Assembly (NCBI GenBank): GCA_020746875.1
Contig: JAGTJL010000010.1
Span: 1,116,001 to 1,180,000 of the forward strand
Direction: 5' to 3'
DNA: 64,000 nt
DNA from: Rhexocercosporidium sp. MPI-PUGE-AT-0058
Lineage: Eukaryota > Ascomycota > Leotiomycetes > Helotiales
Numbering within the stretch: position 1 is the first letter of the stretch; every line of letters starts with the position of its first letter. Made by a program: the position numbers and the translations under genes. Positions 34,245 to 44,967 of this stretch are shown here, in pieces. The notes below the pieces were generated by a model. The model searched no databases. It saw only the letters and a list, made by a program, of their open reading frames with translations, and was not told the DNA's origin.

Positions 34245-37200
34245 AGAGGGGGTTTTAGAGACGAGAAAAAAAAGCTCGATGAATGAATAAATAGTTTACT
34301 TTTGTTTTTGTCGGGAGCATTTTTCGTTTGGTACAAAGCAGATAGCTTCCTCCTCCGTGGCGTACAAATCCTTTTTGCTGCTTGCGTAGGAACCTTTACA
34401 ATAGATACTCATTAATGCCTCTTCACTTGTTCGCTCTTCCTGTTGTGTGAGTATCATAAACCCCATCGACCAATTCACACTTCCTCTTTGGAATTGTATT
34501 CCATTGCATTGTAGGGTAGGGTAGATAAAAGCACATCTCTTGTCTATGATCTGAATTGTCACGTCACATGAACGTCCAAGTCCCTTACAGAACATCTAAC
34601 ACTCACACACATCCATCACTCTACCTGTCATCGACATATCTAACCCTACTCATACTGCACACTCCTACCGAAGCCCCTATGAACTACCTCCTTCCCCAGC
34701 CTCAACCCCGCCTAAACATCTTCAGTCAGGCACACATCGCCGAACCAAGCTATTTTAAAATATCTCCATTCCATTCTATTGTTCGAAGCCCGTCTACTAC
34801 GGACGCGTGATGCTCGGCACGGTGTGTCGTTAAACCGATATACGTACTGGACTGGAATGCGAGATCCTGTTCTGTAAGCGGCTACGGGGCAGAGTAGAAT
34901 ACTTGCATGCATGCATGCGTGCGTGCGCCGCCGGGGTGTTTTGGGTGTGTGCATACGCTCACGCCTTCCTTCCTTCCTTCCTTTCTTCCGGCCGTGTGTG
35001 TGTGTGTGTGTGTGCTCTTATTTGAGAAATTGTGGGTAGAGGTGAGGTCCGAAGGGATGGGATGGGATAGGATGAGATGGGATGGGACGGGATAGGATGG
35101 GATGGGATGGGTATAATTGATGTCCGGTGTGTTTTATTTCATTATGCGTTGATGCTTGCTGGGAGGATTCCTTTATTGATTCGACTGATTGATTGATATG
35201 TGTCTGATTGGAAAATAACTTTCATCCAGGGATTGAAATGAGGATCTTGAGACCTCTCCGGATTACTGTATTGTACTATTCATTCCTTTCGGCGGTGTTG
35301 AGCCGAGATGGTGTGGTGTTGGTTGTGGCTGTGGCATGGAAACCCCCGAGATAAGCGAGCGAGCGAGAGCGATGTGGACGGACGGACTACCGATGGGGAA
35401 TTTTTAGAAGTCGGGAGTTGGGATAGGATTGACCACCTGATGATACGACATGGCTCGATACCGGACTGGATTGATAGAGTGAGAAAGGTTGATACTATTT
35501 GGGGAGGGGGTCTGGAGGGCTTGTGGTTGTGGTTGTTCTGTTTTCAAGAATCCTCGGCGAGTTTTTGGGTTCAGGACGGGTGTTGATTGCGGGGGTTAAG
35601 CGAAGAGAAGATGATTTTTAATGGCGTTTACAGGATTTCATAAAATAAAATAAATTGGAGTTGCTGCTGTACTTTGAGAAGCTCCAGGAAATGGGATGCT
35701 TGCTTGATGGATTCCTTTACTTGCCTTTTCTTTACCTTCCGTTCATCTCTCTTTTACGGCTCAGGCTTGCGAGCGATGGGATTTTAAGGACTGAAGTTGA
35801 ACGCCAAAAGCATTTGTTTTTGCGATATCTACGGTGATCGTATATTGATAAGATTTCTTACAAGCTTTTTCAATTTTTGGCTGAAGCATAGGTTTTCTTA
35901 CAATGCTATTGTTCTGATGCGGAGTTTGATTCTCAGCCCTACCGACATGTTTTTCACGAGGCAGCATCTCCAACTCAAAGACCCTGCTTGGGATTCGGTA
36001 GATTCGATTTAATCTCTGTTTACAGCCGGTCTGGTATCACATTTATTGCGGTCATGCTTCGATTTGCTTTCGGACTTGAGTCTGATAGGGTTATTATGAT
36101 TTTTGAACTATTTGTTTATCACGAATTAGCGAGGGATGGGGAAGCGAACGGTGTGAAAGGTAGCTTGCCATGGTTTCAGGATAGGGACCTGGGAGTGGTT
36201 CGATTTTATGATACGTATGGGATTTTGGGAGGGACTGAGACATGAGTTTCTGTCCTGGCTTTCTTAGAGCCTTCAAGTACGGAAGCACTGTACCAATGTC
36301 ATGGGCGGGTATCTCAAGGAGGGTCTATTAACAACTCAAGCCGCGATTTAAAAATTAAAAAAGATAAGGAGAGTGGCTCTCTGAAGCAGAAAGGCTATTG
36401 AGCACAGTTCTGAGATGTTTTTGCTAACCGTTAAATTTGAATGTGAACTTGGAAGACTCGAAGGGCATTGGAATGTCGAGCTGTTTCGATGACATGGGAG
36501 TTCACGTCTCGATGGCTTCCTTTTAGGTGATCTGTAAATTTCTCGCTTACTCGTTCTACTTTCACTCAATCCAAAAAAATCCATGAAACCTATCTGAGAA
36601 GACTGCTTTCTAGATGATAGAACGATCGTGTTCCACCTAGCCATGAATCGTCTGTCGTATCATAAAACAGCTAGTCTCTGGATTTAAGCGAAGAGAGCAA
36701 GAGACAAGTGGCCTGAAAGGTCCGGAACGGTAAAGATCTGAGGGATGATTCTGTCGAAATTGTCCTAATCGAATCCTTTGGCTGCCGCCTTCATTTTATG
36801 CGACTGTTTCGCTACAAAGTCAAACGTTCACTCGTTTTCTTGAGCTACAGAATTCAGGACCAAGAGGCCTTGACAATCTAGGTACCTGGTTCAACAGGCA
36901 GACTTCCCGTACTATCTGCAATAACATGACTATCATTCGGGATATCAATTCAGGTAATACGGGGTAATTCAGATAATACGAGGCTGGGCAAAGCATTCAA
37001 TAATCCCGCCAGAAGCGGGGTTCGTATCGACGAGACGACACCTGGCCAATAAATTTCCACGTAAAGACCTCAAACATTTTCGCAAACAAAACCACACATT
37101 GTCTTTAATTATGTCATGTCTGGTAAGTGACATTCAGTTCAGATGAGCGATTTATATCCTCATCATTGCCGAGGCTGGCCAAAGCAGGGCAGGAAACAAA

Positions 37201-37556
37201 CTACAATCTTAGCTGCATGCCAGCCGATCTCCCGCGAGCCAAACAAAACAAGGATACAACACGAACTTACCCGAAATAGGCATGGCGCCTGCCCGTATCA
37301 GCATGCAGATTAGATTGATATGAAGCTCCGACCCCAACCCCTCGAAGTCTCGAATCGAGTCTCAAATCCGTTTCCTCTTTCCTTTATCGCACCCAGCAAT
37401 AAACAGTCATTCTTTACTTACGCGTTCCTTGCCCTCATCTTTGTTCGATATCCCGGCTAATTGCAGTCATTTATCCTTAGAGAGTCAATCGGACAGTTAA
37501 GATCGATTCGCGGAAACTACTTTACTAGGGCAATTTAGTGGTGAGGTTCCAGGGCC
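34245..37556. other. 3.3-kb gene-free gap with microsatellites
   Basis: The longest gap between confident genes in the window. It holds the acl2 3' UTR, a cluster of simple repeats (listed separately) and, toward 37000-37556, the GH72 promoter. Frames are at most 98 codons with no recognisable content. The stretch 35600-36700 is AT-rich. A non-coding RNA is possible but has no sequence support. Confidence 0.6.
34904..35110. repeat. Microsatellite cluster: (ATGC)n, (CTTC)n, (GT)n, (GGGAT)n
   Basis: Four different simple repeats follow each other within about 200 bp: ATGC/GTGC units near 34904-34927, CCTT units near 34963-34986, a 21-bp GT run near 34994-35014, and imperfect GGGAT/GGATG units at 35053-35110. 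Confidence 0.9.
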
Positions 37557-39370
37557 ATGTTTCGAACGGTACGTTTCCAAGACGGTCGCGCCTCACAATT
37601 TCTTTTGGTAGCCACGCGGGCAACCATTGCATATCAATCTGCTGTTGGGATAGGAGATCTGTTTCGCAATCAGATCTCCTCCTCTATTTTCTCATATTCA
37701 AGACATTTCGCTAATCTATTTGAACGTCTACCAGGTCCAAATCGCGGTCCTTGCGCTCCTCGCGACCACTACCTTCGCCGTCCAGACAATCACCATCAAG
37801 GGCGCTGATTTGGTCAATTCGGTCACTGGAGCTAGATTTCAGATCGTCGGTGTTGCGTACCAACCAGGAGGAAGTTCTGGCTACAATCCAGGAAGTGGTG
37901 TTGATCCGTTGAGCGATAAGGATGTGTGTTTGCGCGATGCGGCGTTGATGCAACGTTTGGGTTGGTACTTTCTTGCAAAAGACAAATTTGGTAGAGGCTG
38001 ATTGGTGTAGGGGTTAATGCTATTCGGGTCTATAATATCGATCCAAATATCAATCATGATGCTGTAAGTTCCCCGGGCTATTTTGGCACTTTCCAATATT
38101 ACTAGAGACAAGAAACTAACTATTCTTCCAGTGCGCCTCCATCTTCAACGCGGTTTGTCTTCTTGAACTACCCTGGACGAGAATTCTTCATACTGATACC
38201 TACTAGGTTGGTATTTACATGATCCTTGATGTCAACTCCCCATTGGCTGGGGAGAGCATCGACAGATCTGCACCATGGGAGAGTTACTACGCGGGCTATG
38301 TCAACCGTACCTTTGCAGTTGTGGAGGCTTTTAAGAATTACCCAAACACGATGATGTTCTTCTCCGGCAACGAGGTTATCAACGACCTGGGTACGGGCAA
38401 AACGGTTCCTCCCTACATGAGAGTCAGTTGATATGCCTCTGCAAAACCTACTCTCACTAATTCCTTCTAGGCTATTACTCGAGATCTCAAGAACTATGTT
38501 GCAAAGAACTGCGATCGAAGCATTCCAGTAGGATACAGTGCTGCAGATGTCCGTGAAATTCTTCTGGACACATGGAACTACCTTCAATGCACAACAACTG
38601 GCGACGCTTCAGATCCTTCCAGAGTAGATGTTTTTGCCCTCAACAGTTACTCTTGGTGTGGGTCGTCGACTTTCGAAACTGCTCAGTATGATGTCCTGGT
38701 ATCAGATTTCTCGAAAACCAGTGTCCCGGTCTACTTCTCAGAATATGGCTGCAATGTACCCTATCCACGAGTCTTTACCGAAGTCCCAGCTCTTTACGGT
38801 CCTCTTGTGACTCCAGTTCTCTCAGGAGGGTTAGTCTATGAGTACACCCAAGAGCCATCGAATTACGGACTTGTCACTTTGAACAGCGATGGAACCGCCG
38901 AGCTACTTGGTGACTACGACACGCTTCAGAAGCAATTCAACACTCTCAACGGTACCGCACTTCAGAGCATGGCTGCGACAAATGCGACTAACAGTCCACC
39001 AAACTGCACAGCTTCATTGATCACCAATCCAGGCTTCACAAAGAACTTTACAGTTCCCGCAGTTCCCCCTGGAGTCCAGGCTCTGATTGATAATGGCATT
39101 GACAACGCTCCTGTTGGGAAGATCATCCCTGTTACAGCTACAAAGGTCACTCAGCAAGTGAAGCAGAGCAATGGAGACGTCATCCAAGGCTTGGCTATTA
39201 CTCCTTTACCAGAAGACCAGAGTAACAACCCGAGTGGAGCAAGTCCGACGACCAGTTCTCCTCCAGCAGCTACGACAACCAAGAAGAGCGGCGCTGGAAA
39301 CATTCGTACTAGCTTTACCGTGCTGATGGGTGTGGCTGCGGTAGTGGCGGGATGTACATCGTTGCTTTGA
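37557..39370 (+). CDS. GH72 1,3-beta-glucanosyltransferase, GPI-anchored (Gel/Gas family)
   Basis: Cell-wall enzyme that cleaves and re-joins beta-1,3-glucan chains. Exons are 37557-37568, 37735-37960, 38011-38063, 38132-38152, 38207-38422 and 38471-39370, giving 475 aa. A signal peptide (MFRTVQIAVLALLATTTFAV) is formed by joining a 12-bp first coding exon to exon 2. The GH72 domain covers about residues 20-330. The acid/base Glu is in FFSGNEV and the nucleophile Glu in YFSEYGCN. There is no C-terminal Cys-rich X8/CBM43 domain, so it is the short GEL1/GAS-without-CBM type. A Ser/Thr/Pro-rich linker and a terminal hydrophobic segment (FTVLMGVAAVVAG) give a GPI-anchor signal. Exon 4 is only 21 bp. 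Confidence 0.94.
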
Positions 39371-41246
39371 GACCTAGACTTGTTCCATGGTCTCTTTCTA
39401 TTCTTGCAAATATTTTGGCGAACGCGCGACAACTAATGAGATTTTGTTTTGTGAATTTGGTCTGCTTGAGAGCGTTCATCTCTGTAAATATGTGAGAATC
39501 GAGGGCTTTAGTGAAGGGCGACGCACTTGAACATGTTGTTTAGTCTAGCGATGCACAGCGATAGAGTCTAGATTCTGAAGTTCATTGAGCGTAAATGAGA
39601 TCGAGATGAGACTATATTGGTATCTTGGGAATATGACATGTGCCTGAAGATATATCCCAAAAACCCATCCCTGTTTGAAACAATAGCTTTTTTACCACTT
39701 CCAAATATGGGTTGCTCAAGTTGACAATTGAGTTCACAGTAGATGGTTTCCAAATCAAAATTTACATCAAGCGCTCAAGATATCTCAGAGGTATTTAAGA
39801 TCAGTTTGGTCCATGAGATATATCAGATTTCGACTATATCGCAAAGAGCCTTCGAATCATCTTCTTGGCGAGTAAGGATACTGGAAGAAGTACAGACTCA
39901 CTAAGACATTACAACATCGATCGATCTCCAGCTCCAACTCGCTCAGTCCGAACCAAACACCAGGAAAATCAGAGTACGTAACCTTACTTTGTCTCGGTGA
40001 TTGTGAAATGATTTCATGTAGAAGGCGAAGATAAACATTGCATCTGTGAGAGCCCATCTTGAGGAATTGAGCAGGGAGGCTGGATATTACGGGATACAAG
40101 CAAATATTCTAGAATAGACTTACTACTTTGTAGAAAACGATACTAACCTTTATCCACGAGAATTGCTTTCGATTCCGGGACATATCCTGAAGGCAGTTTG
40201 GTTTGTGAGGATATCAGATATCCTGACTCAACATCAACATGACTCTGCGGTCTAGTACGGAAGAATTCTTATACAATCCGTAGAGTATCGTTATCGAACA
40301 AGCACATCTCGCTTCTCGAGGATGTTGACAATAACGAGATATCAGATACGAGCTTGCGTTTCCCAGGGAAGTTTTCGATGGCACATCCAGGGCTTACTTA
40401 TAGGATTATTGGCTCTGCAACCACGTATGTCCGAGCAGACAAACAGACAAGCAGACAAGCAGCCAAGCAAATAAGCTAGACCATCTATCCTGGTGCTGTT
40501 CATCCTCTCACGCAGATTCAAGACTCTGCAATGAACATCATCGGCAACTCCATTTCCTCGGATAGATAAACCCCTCAAACCAACACCAACACCCTTGAGA
40601 ACAGAAAGATGCCTCCAGCTTTCTAAAGGATAGTTCTCAGATGCTCGGAGAACTATTGATGATGCTATCGTGCCGAACGGAGTCTCTATTTAACGAATTG
40701 TTTAACGCTCAGTCTACGACGCTCTCGTGGGGATATGGAGACTCTTCTCCTGAGATAGGGGTGCATGATAAGGATAATGAACGAGTAAGGTAGATATGGA
40801 TAGATTGGTGGAGAGCGGGGAAGATGGAAAATGGAAAATGGGATATATTTCTCCGCTTCTTGCTCAGGATTTGGGGAAAGAAGGAGGAAGATATTGAGAG
40901 AAGTAGCAAGTATGTAAGAGTTATATCTGCAAGATTCAAAGATACGAGGATCTCGAAGGGAGAAGCTCAGGAGGATCACCAAGGAGGATCTCCACTTTTT
41001 AGCAATGTCATTGCACAAAAGAATCCTGCTTCTAAATTCATTCCCGTGGAGCATTCTACTAGGTGTAGTGTGAATGCGAACAACCCGATTCCGTCTACCA
41101 CGCCAGATCTATCCAGGCTACCCACCGTAAGCGCCGCGGTTCACCAACAACCAAGCACCTCATCAAATGCAAGCAACGAACGCCTCCCACCTCCCACCTC
41201 CCTATGCAATTCATCATCATAATCATGCTCACCACCACTCCACAAC
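39371..41246. other. Convergent intergenic region, GH72 gene / RING protein gene
   Basis: About 1.9 kb, AT-rich with several GATATC-containing palindromic words (for example near 40210-40222) and short CAGACAAG repeats at about 40437-40470. All frames are short and unconvincing. Both flanking genes end here. Confidence 0.55.
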
Positions 41247-42734
41247 TCAAAGCTTAGTAACCAAATCCCGCGACATCGAATCACTCAACCTCCTCGGCAG
41301 AAGCGAATCACCACTCGACCCAGCACCATCTGAGCCCGCTCCTCCATACGAACCACTACCATTCGATCCAGGACCAGGACCTGGACCTGGACCACCAACA
41401 GTCCGTCTACTGTTCTCCTGGATACGAAAGCGCATTAACCAGCGGACGTGCATGCTGGTGGTCTGTTGCATGCTTCGAATCTCGGCTAGTTCGTTCTTGA
41501 TGGGTATCGTCTCGTTGAAGAGCATGGTTGTTTGCTTTGCTTCTGATTCGGTTAGGCTGCTTGAGAGGTGACTTAAATTACTCTCTTGTGCTTCGAGGAG
41601 TGAGAGGAGATATTGGTGACCTGAGTCCAGAGGTTCCGTATTTGCTGGTTCGGGGAGATTGGGTAGTGATGATGGACTGGAGAGGTCTGTGGCGTAGATA
41701 GGTTGATTGAAGTCTCTTGAGGTGCCGCTCTCCATGAACTTGATCCGGCGTTCTTGACGTTGGTTGGCTTCTGTGAGAGTGCGAACCTCGGATCGGAGAT
41801 CACCGATTTCTCTCCTTAGCATATCTGTCATGGGACCGACAGTCTTCAAGCTACATTCTTCCGTGTGAAGATGTAAATCCTTCCTCTTTGCCTCGTGCTG
41901 ACATCCATATCCAACCCATCGACAAGGTGCGATGACATCTGAACATTCGTTGTTGTGCTCAGTTACCCTACATCGCAGGATCTCAATTCCGCAATGCTCA
42001 CACTCCTTGAACCGTTCCTTGCATAAATCCTCACGGTGGTCTTCCATGTCCACTTGCAGTAATGATTCCAGACAATCAGGACAATCGGCTTCGTAATGCA
42101 GACACCCTCTGTTAGAATACTTCCTCTTGACATTCTCAGGACATTCCTTCTCCGTGTTCCGGCCTGGACATCTCATAATCGTCTCAGGACAGTATTTCTC
42201 CAAGTGATTCGCAAGCATCGAGCGAGCAAACGATAAAGAGCAACACGGACATTTCGCCTTCAAGCCATCAAGCTGATTGAGGATGATCTTGGGAGCTCTT
42301 TTCAGCGAACTGACATCCTGATCCAGCACTGATCGATCGATAGGACAAGTCTTGCTATGCGTAACAGACTCCTCGATACACGAGCGGCAGAAGATGTGGT
42401 CACATTCTGTCATGACGGGATCCACTAGCGGACAGTGACATATCGGACAGACGAGATTCTCATCCACGGCCGTCTCGTAAGTCACAGCTCTCAGATCGAC
42501 GAAGTGCACTAAGTTTAGATTCGAAGGTTTTCCGGTCCTCTTCATCTGGACTGCGGATTCGGGATGGCGCGGCGACATGCTCAGGTCGCTGGCTGGTGTG
42601 TTGGGTGGCGGCCTGTGACCGCCAGCCTCGCTGGGGAAGCGTATCTCATCGCTTGAGTATTGCGATACGACGTAGGCTTGCGGTGAGGATGGATTGCTGG
42701 GTGAAAATCTCGCTGGCGTCACAGAGCCGGACAT
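41247..42734 (-). CDS. RING-finger protein with TRAF-type zinc fingers
   Basis: Intronless, 495 aa; a probable E3 ubiquitin ligase. After a Pro/Ser-rich N-terminus (about 1-90) comes a C3HC4 RING at about 95-135: CPICHCPLVDPVMTECDHIF, then CRSC and CPID. It is followed by Cys/His-rich TRAF-type fingers at about 160-290 (CPCCSLSF, CPGRNTEKECP, CPDCLESLLQ, CEHCGIEILRC, CRWVGYGCQHE). A coiled coil follows near 295-330 (MTDMLRREIGDLRSEVRTLT), with a second helical region near 370-420. The C-terminus is Gly/Pro/Ser-rich, with GPGPGPGPG. No TRAF/MATH receptor-binding domain is visible. Substrates are unknown. Confidence 0.92.
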   Translation of the reverse strand: MSGSVTPARFSPSNPSSPQAYVVSQYSSDEIRFPSEAGGHRPPPNTPASDLSMSPRHPESAVQMKRTGKPSNLNLVHFVDLRAVTYETAVDENLVCPICHCPLVDPVMTECDHIFCRSCIEESVTHSKTCPIDRSVLDQDVSSLKRAPKIILNQLDGLKAKCPCCSLSFARSMLANHLEKYCPETIMRCPGRNTEKECPENVKRKYSNRGCLHYEADCPDCLESLLQVDMEDHREDLCKERFKECEHCGIEILRCRVTEHNNECSDVIAPCRWVGYGCQHEAKRKDLHLHTEECSLKTVGPMTDMLRREIGDLRSEVRTLTEANQRQERRIKFMESGTSRDFNQPIYATDLSSPSSLPNLPEPANTEPLDSGHQYLLSLLEAQESNLSHLSSSLTESEAKQTTMLFNETIPIKNELAEIRSMQQTTSMHVRWLMRFRIQENSRRTVGGPGPGPGPGSNGSGSYGGAGSDGAGSSGDSLLPRRLSDSMSRDLVTKL

Positions 42735-44409
42735 CTTGCTCGTTGTTGTTGACTCCGTAGAGACCGAGAGAGGTTCAGGCCGAGTACCTCACGTAGCTTG
42801 GAGACACGTGCAGTTCGGGCATGCGGAAGTGGATGGCAGTCGGCTCTTAGTAAGGCAGTCTCAACTCTCAGTCCTGAATTTTTGTTCTCGAGAAGGAAAG
42901 CACTGTTAAGGCATCATAACCGAAGACTTCGCTATTAGAGAAAAGTGTTGTTTGTTGAGTTACTTTCGGGTAAACGAGGGGAGCCGGAGAGATTCATGTG
43001 TGGTTACTAGCGGCTAGACTAGCCTCGCATTTGAATGCCTATTGGGTGGGAACAGGGGATGAATTATCACAGTGGAAACGGCGAGACTGTCTGTACTTAC
43101 CTACTTGCAGGGCAGGACAGGCTACATGTTCCTGAGCCACGGTACAGACGCTACATATCTCCTCAGGTACCGATCCCATCTCCCGAGCAAGCGATTTAGT
43201 ATCGTGCCCCTTCTGAAGATACAAGACTGAACTGGCCCAGGTTTGCCATGTACCCTCTTTATGGGGGAACGTATAGACTTACTTAGGTACTAAGCTCCAC
43301 CTCTATAGCTATCGGAGGATTGCAGGATTGTGCGAGTCAGCTGCCTTGTTAATGGATAGTCCTATGAAGGAGGCTGGATTGCAGTTTTGGTGTGGTCTGG
43401 TGTGGAGTGTTTCCCCCTCATTCCTCCACTGACATCTGGGGCGATTGCTGTACAGCTATTTGATGAGCTGGAAACATTGGGGCAATCACTTTCACAGGGT
43501 CTAAAAGTCGCACATTCAAATGTACTAAGAACACTTTTCAGAATTAAGATCATATCCCATTTCATTTCCATATTCGTGACAAGATATGTACTCTGGAACT
43601 CTTGTGCAAAAAAAGAGATACAAAAGATAAGATGAAAGTCAATATATTTCAGGTGCAGGTCCTAAATGACCATAGCCCACCCAGTCTCGGACCGTATATC
43701 ATTCATAACCAACCCATCCGTGGACAGACGTGATCGATCCGATCCAATAATGCACCTGCCAGATCACCCGCTCAAAGCCAAGCCAAGCCCAGTACCCCGA
43801 AGTATCAAACCAAAGACACAACACCTGAAGCGCTCATCATACAAGGAAGCACAACCTTTGTTCATACCATACCGACACCCAGCCAGCCCGCCTACTGATA
43901 AACCAGAAAACAAAAAAGATTGAGAGAGATCTTTCCCATCCGTGTAGGTATCCGAAAATATAACACCCGCAAAACAGCCCGGTCTCCGACGATGATAAAG
44001 GAAATCGTTCTATGTAACTGTGATGTGTCTTTTTTGCATAAAACCCATTGAAGTCGCCGCTTCGGTAGCCCCACCCAAAAGCAATGCAGCCCAAACACCG
44101 TCACAAAAATATATGCAATGCGCGCTCGAAATCAAGCCATCATTATGGGATGGGAAACACCATCTCCTACTTAAACAGTGGTATCGTAATCGATTGTTGC
44201 GCCGTTACTGTCTCAAGGAATTTGGTGGGTAGGTCGTGAGAAGAATTTATACAGAGGATTCATTGAGGTGGAAAGTGCCGTAACCGGTGGATTATCGATG
44301 CCAGGGAGAGTGCCCGCCAAATGATAGTTGTGATAAGAATGCGAAATGACAATTAATGCGAAGGTGGTAGACCTGCTCTGCTAATGCGTGGAACAGAAGA
44401 CGAGTCGAT
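42735..44409. other. Intergenic region with promoter of the RING gene
   Basis: About 1.7 kb. Holds the RING-gene promoter (42735-43100) and the likely long 3' UTR of the next minus-strand gene. No frame exceeds 85 codons and I recognise no features. Confidence 0.55.
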
Positions 44410-44967
44410 CTACCAACGACGGTTCAAATGCTGCATCCTTGCGGGCGAAACACTCTGGGGTGGACTGGCCATCGACATGCCTGTACTTGGGTTGACGATC
44501 GGAATGGCGTTGCGAACTCGGGTAGCAGCCGGTTGATGAAGTTTGAGAGGGGTTGGCTGACTCTGGTATGAAGGCATGTATGGAACTGAGTTGGAGTTGA
44601 GGGTGAAGTTGGAGTCTGGCGCTACTTGGTGGGATTGGGGGCTGGATTCCGGGGACCCACTTGACAACGAGGAGCGATCCGACGATGAGGAATGGATCGA
44701 AACCATATCACTTTCGGTGAGCAGGTTTGGACAGAACTCCAAGTCATCATCGAGGTCGAAGGAACGACCAGCCTCGAAGCGCTGACGAAAGCTTGTTACG
44801 ACCGCAGCCTCCTCGAGGTCCTTTCTGGCTCCCCGGAATTGCTTGTGAGCATTCTGCGATAGACGAGGAGCTCTGCGACCACGACCACTGTGATGTGACG
44901 ACGAGGCGGATTGTGCATTCGCAGAGGTAGGATGTTGGTGAGTGTTGTAGTGGTAGAAGGACGACAT
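44410..44967 (-). CDS. Conserved low-complexity protein of unknown function
   Basis: Intronless, 185 aa. I do not know its function. The N-terminus is Ser/His-rich with a basic patch (SGRGRRAPRLSQNAHKQF). A compact segment follows, VVTSFRQRFEAGRSFDLDD, continuing into DLEFCPNLLTESDMVSIHS, which looks like the conserved core. It is followed by a Ser-rich run (SSSSDRSSLSSGSPESSPQ) and a Pro/Gln-rich tail. From memory, similar short proteins with this core are widespread in filamentous ascomycetes. Serine clusters next to acidic residues suggest phosphorylation, as inference only. An antisense frame across the same DNA is a shadow. Confidence 0.78.
   Translation of the reverse strand: MSSFYHYNTHQHPTSANAQSASSSHHSGRGRRAPRLSQNAHKQFRGARKDLEEAAVVTSFRQRFEAGRSFDLDDDLEFCPNLLTESDMVSIHSSSSDRSSLSSGSPESSPQSHQVAPDSNFTLNSNSVPYMPSYQSQPTPLKLHQPAATRVRNAIPIVNPSTGMSMASPPQSVSPARMQHLNRRW

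Noticed and set aside
34904..35110. CRISPR-like or telomere-like array
   Set aside because: The units are 2-5 bp simple repeats without spacers, typical microsatellites; GGGAT is not the fungal telomere repeat.
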